Assembly (NCBI GenBank): GCA_016839875.1
Contig: JAEOTK010000193.1
Span: 1-7,350 of the forward strand
DNA from: Candidatus Heimdallarchaeota archaeon
GTDB lineage: Archaea > Asgardarchaeota > Heimdallarchaeia > Heimdallarchaeales > Heimdallarchaeaceae
Direction: 5' to 3'
Length of the DNA: 7,350 nucleotides
A program made the translations under genes and the position numbers. The notes under the pieces are model-generated. The model made no database searches and was not told the DNA's origin. It saw nothing but the letters and a program-made list of their open reading frames with translations. Shown here in pieces: positions 1 through 6,846 of the stretch (position 1 is its first letter; each line of letters starts with the position of its first letter).

Positions 1-113
1 ATACCAAAAGCTGTCAACGAGCCATCGAAGCCATTCATTACAAAATATCTTCGAAGAATATTTTCTCCCTCAACCATATTTAGGTAACGTCTAATCTCTT
101 TAAAACTTTTCAA
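1..113 (-). CDS. VIT1/CCC1-like membrane protein, N-terminal fragment (partial)
   Basis: Only the first 37 codons are present; the gene continues past the left edge. The readable N-terminus contains RRYFVMNGFDGSLTAFG, which resembles the start of archaeal VIT1/CCC1-like integral membrane proteins (the TIGR00267-type group), where an RRYFV-N-FDG-LT-G pattern leads into the first membrane helix. Members of the wider family move iron or manganese across membranes, but the substrate here is unknown. I chose a TTG start at 113 rather than the in-frame ATG at 77, because the extra 12 residues (KSFKEIRRYLN) look like coding sequence, a GGGA motif lies 8 bases upstream, and a TATA box at 148-156 would give a leader of only about 14 bases. 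The frame closes upstream at a TAG. It is a separate unit from the operon on its right, with a 130-base gap and its own promoter. Family assignment rests on a short stretch, so it is tentative. Confidence 0.6.
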   Translation of the reverse strand, partial: MKSFKEIRRYLNMVEGENILRRYFVMNGFDGSLTAFG

Positions 114-147
114 TTTATTTTTCCCTAACTAAATTCGTTGATATCCC

Positions 148-156
148 TTTATAAAA
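148..156 (-). promoter_or_regulatory. Archaeal TATA box for the VIT1/CCC1-like gene
   Basis: On the minus strand this reads TTTTATAAA, a good archaeal TATA box. Its centre lies about 25 bases from an expected transcript start near 127, giving a leader of about 14 bases before the TTG at 113. A second A/T-rich match (AATTTTATAG, 161-170) lies just upstream and could be an alternative. Prediction from sequence only. Confidence 0.45.
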
Positions 157-213
157 CATACTATAAAATTATCGTTTTGGTTAAATTTTTTTTCCACTAA
201 TTCTAATCCCGAC

Positions 214-240
214 AAAAATTTCAAAATTGGTTAATTTGAA
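214..240 (-). terminator. Hairpin plus T-run ending the five-gene operon
   Basis: Read on the minus strand, three bases after the stop codon of the vWA gene, TTCAAATT and AATTTTGAA can pair as an 8-bp stem with one bulged T around an AACC loop. The stem is followed at once by A then TTTTT. The stem is nearly all A-T, so it is weak by bacterial standards, but archaeal termination depends mainly on the T-run. The position at the end of the operon supports the call. Confidence 0.45.
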
Positions 241-243
241 TAC

Positions 244-2850
244 TTACTTGATTTCACTTAGAATATCTGCTAGAATCTTGGGAATTTCATGAACAGATTT
301 CAAAACTATTATCTCCCCATCAACAGCTTCAGCAATTTCATCTGCTTGACGTGTACAGCTCCTTCCTTTATTTAATCCCATAATGAATCTAACTTGTTGG
401 TGAATATATCTCTCAAGTTGTTTCTCAAAATGTGAAAATTGTTCTACACATGCATCTGTGAAAACCATCATCAGTTTCTCTTCTGCTTCAGTACAACCTT
501 CAAGTTGATCTGCTCCCCATCTGAGTGCTCCTTCTAAAACAGTTCCTCCTCTAGCAGTTAATCCAAGAAGTTCATCAGCAACTTCATCAAGCTCTACTTG
601 CTCATCAAATTCCTTAATTTTATGAGTGTTTGATTCAAAGAAAGCGACAGCTATTTCTTCAGGTTTAAGTTTACCAACCATCATTACAACTGATATTGCA
701 CACATAGCTAATTTTTGACTACCCATAGAACCACTAATATCGAGTAAGAAGCAAGCAGCAACTCGTCCTCTTGATGTATCCCAAACCATTAAATCATCCA
801 ATGTAATCATCTCAGGTGATTTTCCACCAAGAAGAACACCTTCAATTGTACTATCAATATCAATCTGATCAAGTTCATCTCCATCTCTATAAGGTCTCAT
901 TTCAAGACTTGGAACCAATCCTCTATCTCCACTTCCTAGTTTGCCTGTAGGCCAATTCATTGCAACTTCAATAAGTGCTTTTTTAGCTAAGTCTCGGACT
1001 CTTCTCTTTACATGTTCTGGTAGTCTATGTCTATGGTAGAACCATTGCAGTAAAAGATTTTCTCCTGATCCTCGCGTCATGGAATCTATAACTGCTTCTG
1101 AAGCTTCATTTCCTCCGATTCCTTGTGCAATGTCAACTGACATTTGCATATTAGCATGACCAAGAGCTCCAAGAGCTTCTTGATTATCAGCTTTCAACGC
1201 AGTTTGAACCAGCTCTCCAAAATCTTGTTGTAAGTTTCCTGGATATTTCTTTGCTGCCTTTGAGAAACCTTTCGACATACTTAAGGAAGTTTGTCCCATT
1301 CCAAGTTTTTCCATCATATGTGAATATCTAAAGAAATCTCCTATGTTTGTTTCCATGTAAGTTTTTAGTATCTCAAAGCTTCCACCAAAGACCTCTAATA
1401 TTTCTTCAGGCGGAATGTTCTTTTTGTGACCTAGTGGTAAGATTTCATTTTTATCTAAACTTATTTCCATATCTAGAAAGTCACTAAGCTTATCGAGAAA
1501 TTCATCTTTTTCCTTAATCTGATTAAGTGCTTCTTTTGCTATTTCTGAGGCATAATTTTCAAAATCCTTGCTACAATGATTATGTGGAGGTGTTAATTTT
1601 TCTAAATCTGTCTGAAAATCATCAAGTTTTTTCGCTAGTTTTGATAATTCTTCAGAAGGATTCTTGGATTTGAGACTTTTCTCTATTTCATCTGACATTG
1701 AATCATCTAGCATATCCCTCCAATCTTGGCAATCAGTTGCACTCATAGCTAAATCTTCAAGAGATGGTTTTTGTTTACTTTTTTCTAGTTGTTCCTTATA
1801 TGTATCAAACATTTCATTTCTCATGTTTGTTTCAAATTTAGCATCAAGATCATTACAGGTTCTAAAAGATCTACCTAAATCAGCTAAACTGTTTTCCATA
1901 ACTTCGTTTTTATTAAACTCAGGAATTTCATCAAGAATATTGCTCAATTCAGCTAATTCCCATATCTCATCAGCTTTCTCTACTAGTTTTTCTATTTGGG
2001 ATTTTATTTCATCTCTAGAGTATTTAGTTTCTTCAAGATAAGAAAGTGTTTTAGCTCCTGTCGATAAATCTTGGTCTTGGATTAGGTTTTCTAAATTTTT
2101 TTGAAATTCTTCTTTATTCAATTCATGCTGAAGAAGTAATTCTTCCCAAGGAGTTTTAGTGTTTTGCAACAATTCTTCTCCCCATCCTACTTCAGTGGCA
2201 TTAATTAGATCAGCAGCTGAGAGAGAGTTAACCTGTTGCATAACTTCATCTTTAAGAAATTCCATTAATTGTTGTTCGTTCTCTATACCTTGTTGAAGTA
2301 TTATCTCCTCTCCCCCTCTATTGTCTGTTAGTCCTTTCAAAGCTTCTGTAATAGAATTATCTGCATTCTCTAAATGATCCAAGAAATCGAAAAGTCTTTC
2401 CAAAGTATCAAGTTCTTGTTCAAGCATATCATCAATTTCGTCATCAGAAATAAGATTGTCAATATCAATTTCATCCAATAATGACATCTCGTTCATTATA
2501 CTTTGAGCTACAGGACTCGCTTTTGGTTGGATGTCTGTTTCTTTATCTTCGGTTTTCTTTTTCTTCTCTTTCCTACTCTTTGGGAATAAAATTCTATATG
2601 CTATTTCTCGTGCAATTTCTTGATCTTCTATTGGTGTAGTTAGAACAGCTGATTGTATATAATCTTCTGGAATTAAGGTGTGTTTTCGCATAAATCGAGC
2701 AGTTAGAAGTTTTGGGATAGCTAAAGCTTGTCGAGAACTTGGAGGACCATTTATCAGAGTTTTTTTCTCTTTTCTCATTCTAGCAATAAATTCTACTGAA
2801 AAAGAAATAGGATTCCAAGCTCCTCCTAAACCCCAAATATCTGTACTCAT
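244..2850 (-). CDS. Large vWA-domain protein, partner of the MoxR-type ATPase
   Basis: Last gene of the operon, 868 residues. The C-terminal part (about 695-868) is a von Willebrand A domain with a complete metal-ion-dependent adhesion site: DISGS at 704-708, T770 in the GGT loop and D799 in FTDA. Just before it, RPYRDGDELDQID (652-664) and the DDLMVWD stretch are typical of vWA proteins that work with MoxR-type AAA+ ATPases, as in the CoxD/CoxE and RavA/ViaA pairs. Residues 36-75 resemble the helical lid of such an ATPase. Residues 110-460 are long, acidic and apparently helical, with no domain I recognise; a basic patch (RKEKKKK) sits at 93-99. No signal peptide or membrane segment is seen, so it is probably cytoplasmic. 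The ATG overlaps the ATPase stop codon by one base and has GGGAGG six bases upstream. It probably serves as the target-binding or adaptor arm of the AAA+ machine; the target is unknown. Domain call firm, role inferred. Confidence 0.93.
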   Translation of the reverse strand: MSTDIWGLGGAWNPISFSVEFIARMRKEKKTLINGPPSSRQALAIPKLLTARFMRKHTLIPEDYIQSAVLTTPIEDQEIAREIAYRILFPKSRKEKKKKTEDKETDIQPKASPVAQSIMNEMSLLDEIDIDNLISDDEIDDMLEQELDTLERLFDFLDHLENADNSITEALKGLTDNRGGEEIILQQGIENEQQLMEFLKDEVMQQVNSLSAADLINATEVGWGEELLQNTKTPWEELLLQHELNKEEFQKNLENLIQDQDLSTGAKTLSYLEETKYSRDEIKSQIEKLVEKADEIWELAELSNILDEIPEFNKNEVMENSLADLGRSFRTCNDLDAKFETNMRNEMFDTYKEQLEKSKQKPSLEDLAMSATDCQDWRDMLDDSMSDEIEKSLKSKNPSEELSKLAKKLDDFQTDLEKLTPPHNHCSKDFENYASEIAKEALNQIKEKDEFLDKLSDFLDMEISLDKNEILPLGHKKNIPPEEILEVFGGSFEILKTYMETNIGDFFRYSHMMEKLGMGQTSLSMSKGFSKAAKKYPGNLQQDFGELVQTALKADNQEALGALGHANMQMSVDIAQGIGGNEASEAVIDSMTRGSGENLLLQWFYHRHRLPEHVKRRVRDLAKKALIEVAMNWPTGKLGSGDRGLVPSLEMRPYRDGDELDQIDIDSTIEGVLLGGKSPEMITLDDLMVWDTSRGRVAACFLLDISGSMGSQKLAMCAISVVMMVGKLKPEEIAVAFFESNTHKIKEFDEQVELDEVADELLGLTARGGTVLEGALRWGADQLEGCTEAEEKLMMVFTDACVEQFSHFEKQLERYIHQQVRFIMGLNKGRSCTRQADEIAEAVDGEIIVLKSVHEIPKILADILSEIK

Positions 2851-3773
2851 TAAGTTCCTCCCAATATTTCCCTTACAATCCTCTTAACAACAGTATCTGG
2901 TGTTTTTCCAGGTTTGAATTGACAAGAATCTGGTAAAATAATCTGAGCAACTTCAGATATAACCGCATTGTCTATTTTTACTTTCTTTCGTTTTGCTCTC
3001 TCTGCTGACATTCTCGCTATACCTATACTTGTTCGTAAGCTTGGAGGTGATTCAATTGCATTATCTCCTCTGAAACGTTCTAGAAGTTCAAGGATTTTCT
3101 CATAAGCAATAGGTGGGATAGTATATTCAGGACAATTAGTTTCAATTATCTTCTTTTCTATGGATCTTGGTGGATAGCTGAGATGAATCCAGACTTTGAT
3201 TCTATCTTTGATCGCTTCCGGAAGCTTACGTGTTCCTCGCAATTCTTCAGGATTCATAGCTCCTATAACATAGAATTCTTTGTCAACTTGAATCCAGCTT
3301 CTTAATTGTGGAATATACAATTTTCCTTCTTCCATTGCATCAAGCATGGAATTAAGAACATACTCATCTCCACGGTTAATTTCGTTAGCAAGGAAAATTC
3401 CACCTTGAAGTGCTGCAAGAGTAAATGGTCCTGGTATATAGGATTCTGCAGAGAACCCTAGTTTAAATACAAGTGTAGGATCAAAGCTACCAATTAGAGT
3501 CGCTGGTCTTACTAAATCAGAGAAAGTTACCCAATAAAATTCCCTTCCAAGATCATAAGCAAATTTCCTGCATAAAGCTGTTTTTCCACATCCCACAGGA
3601 CCAACAAGTCCAACATAAAGGCCTGCAGCATGAGCATCTAGCATTGCATCATATGCTTCTTTATACTGTCCTTCTAAAATTATGTTTATATCCTCTCTAA
3701 TATCTTCAATTCTACAAGATTCTAAAAGCTCTGCAAAATCTGATTTTTCTTCTTTTTCTTTCTTCTGTGACAT
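2850..3773 (-). CDS. MoxR-type AAA+ ATPase
   Basis: A compact AAA+ ATPase of 307 residues, the usual size for the MoxR / AAA_5 group, which remodels or activates protein complexes together with a vWA partner. Visible motifs: Walker A GPVGCGKT (58-65); Walker B region IFLANEINRG (126-135); sensor 1 in AMNPEE (N174); probable arginine finger in LPEAIKDRI (R191); and sensor 2 in PPSLRTS (R247), leading into the helical lid. Oddly, the usual Walker B aspartate of ADEINR is asparagine (N130), while the catalytic glutamate E131 is kept. The frame extends five codons further to a TTG at 3788, but I start at ATG 3773 because GAGGAG lies seven bases upstream of it, within that extension. It follows the winged-helix gene after 11 bases and overlaps the vWA gene by one base. 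The partnership with that vWA protein is well supported by context. No membrane segment is seen. Confidence 0.93.
   Translation of the reverse strand: MSQKKEKEEKSDFAELLESCRIEDIREDINIILEGQYKEAYDAMLDAHAAGLYVGLVGPVGCGKTALCRKFAYDLGREFYWVTFSDLVRPATLIGSFDPTLVFKLGFSAESYIPGPFTLAALQGGIFLANEINRGDEYVLNSMLDAMEEGKLYIPQLRSWIQVDKEFYVIGAMNPEELRGTRKLPEAIKDRIKVWIHLSYPPRSIEKKIIETNCPEYTIPPIAYEKILELLERFRGDNAIESPPSLRTSIGIARMSAERAKRKKVKIDNAVISEVAQIILPDSCQFKPGKTPDTVVKRIVREILGGT
2857..2862 (-). promoter_or_regulatory. Ribosome binding site of the vWA gene
   Basis: GGGAGG on the minus strand, six bases before the ATG at 2850 and inside the last codons of the ATPase gene. It fixes this start and supports translation coupled across the one-base TAATG overlap. 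Confidence 0.75.
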
Positions 3774-3780
3774 TTTTTCA

Positions 3781-3786
3781 CTCCTC
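3781..3786 (-). promoter_or_regulatory. Ribosome binding site deciding the AAA+ ATPase start
   Basis: GAGGAG on the minus strand, seven bases before the ATG at 3773. It lies just inside the longer TTG-started reading frame, which argues that the shorter, ATG-started protein (MSQKKEKEEK) is the real one. Confidence 0.75.
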
Positions 3787-4390
3787 AATCAAAATATAAT
3801 TCAGCTGTGGTAGGTTCAATTTCTTCTGGTAATTCAAAACCCATCTCTTTAGCTTTGGTTTTGAAAATTTCATACTCTTCTTTTTTCAAAACATATCTCC
3901 CTTTATAATTTAGAGATTCAAAGATGGTTTTACCATATAAAGTTGCAGTGACTTCTGATAAATCATATCGTCCTTTCTTTCTAACAACTTTAGCATTCTT
4001 CAGTTGTTGTATTCTTGCTGCGATAACGATTTTTCTTAAAGGAGTCCATCTCTCTTTACTTGCAAGAAAATCTGTTATGAAATATTTGTTATCGCTTGGA
4101 TTATGTTTTATTGTTAGTGCTAAAACTTTTACAAGCCCTGCAAAATATTCTCTTTTTGCTTTCTTTACATCATCTTTAGTATTAATATGATCAAGTGCTT
4201 CCATGATAATTGAATTTAATCTCTGTTGATTGGAGTAAAAACTCTTCAATTCTTTGATTTCAGATTTAAACGTATCAGAAATGTGTTGTATCAAATTATT
4301 TGTTTTAAGTCTTTTTTGTTTTGATGATGTTGTTTCACTGATTTTTTTCTTCAGGTTTAGAAGATCTTGTACGGTAATCTCTATTGTCAT
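3785..4390 (-). CDS. Basic protein with probable winged-helix domain, Rad50-like operon partner
   Basis: I do not recognise a named family for this 201-residue protein. The first 80 residues are Lys-rich and look helical. Residues about 85-150 have the pattern of a winged helix: helices around 85-97 and 102-111, a likely recognition helix in VIAARIQQLKNAKV (122-135), then a wing-like VRKKGRYDLSE (136-146). The C-terminus (170-201) is another charged helix ending in an acidic tail. No enzyme motif, signal peptide or membrane segment is visible. Its ATG overlaps the stop codon of the Rad50-like gene in the sequence ATGA, and GAGGTG lies five bases upstream, so it is probably made in step with that protein. 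By analogy with other SMC-type systems, whose small partners often carry winged helices, it may bridge the ATPase heads or bind DNA. That role is inference; the gene itself is clear. Confidence 0.88.
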   Translation of the reverse strand: MTIEITVQDLLNLKKKISETTSSKQKRLKTNNLIQHISDTFKSEIKELKSFYSNQQRLNSIIMEALDHINTKDDVKKAKREYFAGLVKVLALTIKHNPSDNKYFITDFLASKERWTPLRKIVIAARIQQLKNAKVVRKKGRYDLSEVTATLYGKTIFESLNYKGRYVLKKEEYEIFKTKAKEMGFELPEEIEPTTAELYFD

Positions 4391-6846
4391 GTATTCACCT
4401 CTTCTTTAACTCCCTTGCTTTCTGCTGGATCTACTTTGCTGTAGCTACCATCTTGAATAACCATCACTCTATTTGGTGGTTCATAGTCTAAAGAATCTGA
4501 TTGATGAGTTACAAGAAATGTTTGAGGACTAATTTTCAGATTTTTGAAACTAGTAAGTATTTTTCTTCTGTTCTCTAAATCAGCTCCATAAGTAGGTTCA
4601 TCAGCAAACAAAAATGGTAAACCTTGAACGAAATTTCCTATTGCGAATCTATAAGATAGCCCCAACATAAGTTGCATTCCTCCTCCTTGAAATACAGAAG
4701 CTGGAACTTCTCTATCCCAACCTTCAACTAAAACATGCATTGAATAATCATCAGAGCTAATTGATAGATCCTTAATCTCACTATCCTTTGCAATATTATT
4801 CAATAACTTGAAAGAATCTTCTGAAAGGCTTTTAGATGCATTTTCTCTTATCTTTGATTGAACTTCCTTAAATGCAGTAGAAAGAGTATCATACCTGTTT
4901 GCATAACGTTCTTTAACTTCTATTGCTTTTAGTTCTGATTCTGTACTACTTATATCGGCGTCTACAGTCATCGTTCGTTTTTGTAACTCCTCTGCTCTTG
5001 CGGATTTTTCTCGTTCTTGTTGAATCATATTGTCTAATAAAACCCTAACTTCGGTTTGTCTCTCAAAAATTATATCCTTAAAGGATTGTGTGTGTTTGGA
5101 TAGTTGTTCCTTTTCAGCTATATCGATGGTATCTAATATCTCTGCAATCTTCTTTGATAAATTGGATTTTTCTTTTGTTAGATCAATTTGTTTTTTGAAT
5201 GCTTTGAAGTTTTTGTCTATTTCCAAAATTGTTTTCTCGACATTCTTCTCAATAGTTCCGATATCTGCTTTTAGTTTCTTAGCTCTCTCTAATAAAGCTT
5301 CAAGTTCGTTCATTTCCCTCTCTTTAGAATCAATTTCTCTTTGAACCTCAGATTCTTGGGTTATAAGCTTATCAAGCAGTTCATTTGTAGTTTTTAGTTT
5401 CTCCTCAGAAGATACAAGTTTTTCCTCAGTTTTATTGATATTCTTAACAATATCTGCTGCATCTGCTAATATCAGCTGATTTTCTAATTGTGTAATTTTA
5501 TCTGAATTATTACATATCATTTCATTAAGTTTCTTCTCTTTTGTAGTGATTGTTGCTAACTTTTTAGTTAAGCCTTCAATCTCAACTTTTACTCTTTTAG
5601 CATCAATTTCTGCTCCACAAGAATCACAAACCTGTTTCTGCGAACTATCCTTCCTTCTTGAGAGACTTCCTTCTAAATCTCCTTTTGCAAAAAGAAGTTC
5701 TTTATATTCATTTTCTGATCCATCAATTTTTAGTTTGATTTTTGAAAGCTCATTATTGATTACAGTTTTTGTTTTTAAATTTTTAATTTGTTCGTTCAAC
5801 TCTTCACGTGTGATTTTCAATGTTTCGAGAGAACCCAAGATTTGTCCTTCATATTGTCCTAGTTTCTGTCTAGTATCTGCGATTTCAGAATTAGTTTTTT
5901 CACTTAAGGTTCTATTCTTCTCTCTATCTTTTTGATTCTTCTCTAACAGTTTCTTGGATTTCAAAATAGCTGATTTCCAGGGTTCTAAGGTATCTTTGTA
6001 GCCTTTTCCTTTTAACTCGTTTTCAATTTCCTTTTGTATAGTTCGTGATACTTTGATTTGATCTTCTTCATTCCTCATGCTCTCTTGAGCTTTAGAAATA
6101 TTCTCTATTATAGAACTAATCTTAGAGATTTCATTTGCATCTTTTTCAAGTTTCTTCTTCTCACTTAGTAGGTTTTTAAGTTCCTTCTCTGCATTAGTTT
6201 TTTCTTTGTCAATATTTTCCTTTTCGTTTTTTAACCGCTCTAACAATGCTTCAAATGTTGGCTTTTGCGAAACAGAACTCATCATTAATCTTTTTCGTTC
6301 TCTAAATGTACGTGTAAGAATATCAGCAGCTGTTACTCCTAGAACAATATCTAGAGAATCAGAACCTTTTATGATATCAGGAAGTTCCCCTTGTCTAGCT
6401 CCTATTGTAATATCAAATAATCTTCTGGATAGACCTGTAAGCTCTCTAATTTTTAGTGCTAAATCCTCTTCAGTGTCATTAAAATCACTCGACATTACGT
6501 ATTCTTCTATAATCTCATCATCACTCTCTACAATTTTCTTCAACGTAAAATGGCTGTCTAAGACTTTTAATCCTCTGCCAAGTTTGTGAAATCTCATCAG
6601 TCTATATTTTTCTCCGTCCAAACTTGAGAAGCGAAGTTCAACACCTGCATCGTTTTCATTGTAGTTTGTAATATCAGCTTTTCTTTTAAATCCCTTTACT
6701 AAACCAAAGAAACTATATTCCACTGCATAGAGAATTGTGCTTTTTCCAGCATTGTTAACCCCTTCAATAAGATTCAGAGTTGGTTTGAAGTATACAGTTT
6801 CATCTTTAAATCTTCTGAAGTTCTTCATTCGTATGCTTTCAATCAA
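4387..6846 (-). CDS. Rad50/SMC-like ABC ATPase with zinc hook
   Basis: An 819-residue ATPase with Rad50 architecture, close to the length of archaeal Rad50. The N-terminal half-head starts MIESIRMKNFRRF and carries Walker A GVNNAGKST (29-37) and a Q-loop at Q152 in ARQGE. Two coiled-coil arms (about 195-395 and 420-665) flank a CDSC zinc hook (C407, C410), which in Rad50 pairs two molecules through one zinc ion. The C-terminal half-head has the signature region QGGGMQ (720-725), Walker B FLFADE (D749, E750), a D-loop at GADLEN and H781 in VTHQS. The signature departs from Rad50 LSGGE: serine and glutamate are replaced by G721 and M724. The start is TTG, supported by GAGGAGG nine bases upstream and by the family-like N-terminus; the next ATG (6828) would cut off the first strand. 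No Mre11-like nuclease lies nearby, so I do not call it rad50. It resembles SMC-like subunits of defence systems such as LmuB of Lamassu as well as true Rad50. Confidence 0.92.
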   Translation of the reverse strand: MIESIRMKNFRRFKDETVYFKPTLNLIEGVNNAGKSTILYAVEYSFFGLVKGFKRKADITNYNENDAGVELRFSSLDGEKYRLMRFHKLGRGLKVLDSHFTLKKIVESDDEIIEEYVMSSDFNDTEEDLALKIRELTGLSRRLFDITIGARQGELPDIIKGSDSLDIVLGVTAADILTRTFRERKRLMMSSVSQKPTFEALLERLKNEKENIDKEKTNAEKELKNLLSEKKKLEKDANEISKISSIIENISKAQESMRNEEDQIKVSRTIQKEIENELKGKGYKDTLEPWKSAILKSKKLLEKNQKDREKNRTLSEKTNSEIADTRQKLGQYEGQILGSLETLKITREELNEQIKNLKTKTVINNELSKIKLKIDGSENEYKELLFAKGDLEGSLSRRKDSSQKQVCDSCGAEIDAKRVKVEIEGLTKKLATITTKEKKLNEMICNNSDKITQLENQLILADAADIVKNINKTEEKLVSSEEKLKTTNELLDKLITQESEVQREIDSKEREMNELEALLERAKKLKADIGTIEKNVEKTILEIDKNFKAFKKQIDLTKEKSNLSKKIAEILDTIDIAEKEQLSKHTQSFKDIIFERQTEVRVLLDNMIQQEREKSARAEELQKRTMTVDADISSTESELKAIEVKERYANRYDTLSTAFKEVQSKIRENASKSLSEDSFKLLNNIAKDSEIKDLSISSDDYSMHVLVEGWDREVPASVFQGGGMQLMLGLSYRFAIGNFVQGLPFLFADEPTYGADLENRRKILTSFKNLKISPQTFLVTHQSDSLDYEPPNRVMVIQDGSYSKVDPAESKGVKEEVNT
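4396..4401 (-). promoter_or_regulatory. Ribosome binding site of the winged-helix gene
   Basis: GAGGTG on the minus strand, five bases before the ATG at 4390 and within the last codons of the Rad50-like gene. It matches the archaeal anti-Shine-Dalgarno consensus closely and supports the ATGA overlap start. Confidence 0.75.

Noticed and set aside
186..193. Run of eight T on the plus strand as a terminator
   Set aside because: No plus-strand gene ends before it; both flanking genes are on the minus strand, where this reads as A8.
177..234. TTGGTTAA repeated at 177-184 and 227-234, exactly 50 bases apart
   Set aside because: An eight-base repeat in very A/T-rich intergenic DNA is weak evidence, and the second copy falls in the terminator hairpin loop. 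No third copy was seen.
1664..2041. Plus-strand open frame of 125 codons inside the vWA gene
   Set aside because: It is an antisense shadow of the acidic helical region, Ser/Leu-rich in the way antisense of Glu/Lys-rich coding usually is. It has no domain. The same holds for the plus-strand frames at 2678-2887, 3924-4190, 5030-5344, 5546-5935 and 6206-6589.
3774..3788. Five-codon N-terminal extension of the AAA+ ATPase from a TTG at 3788
   Set aside because: The extension codons are themselves the GAGGAG ribosome binding site for the ATG at 3773, so the shorter start is better supported.
4387..6846. Calling the large ATPase a housekeeping Rad50
   Set aside because: The architecture fits, but the signature motif is divergent, there is no Mre11, HerA or NurA neighbour, and the gene is embedded with MoxR and vWA partners. 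I kept the call as Rad50-like.
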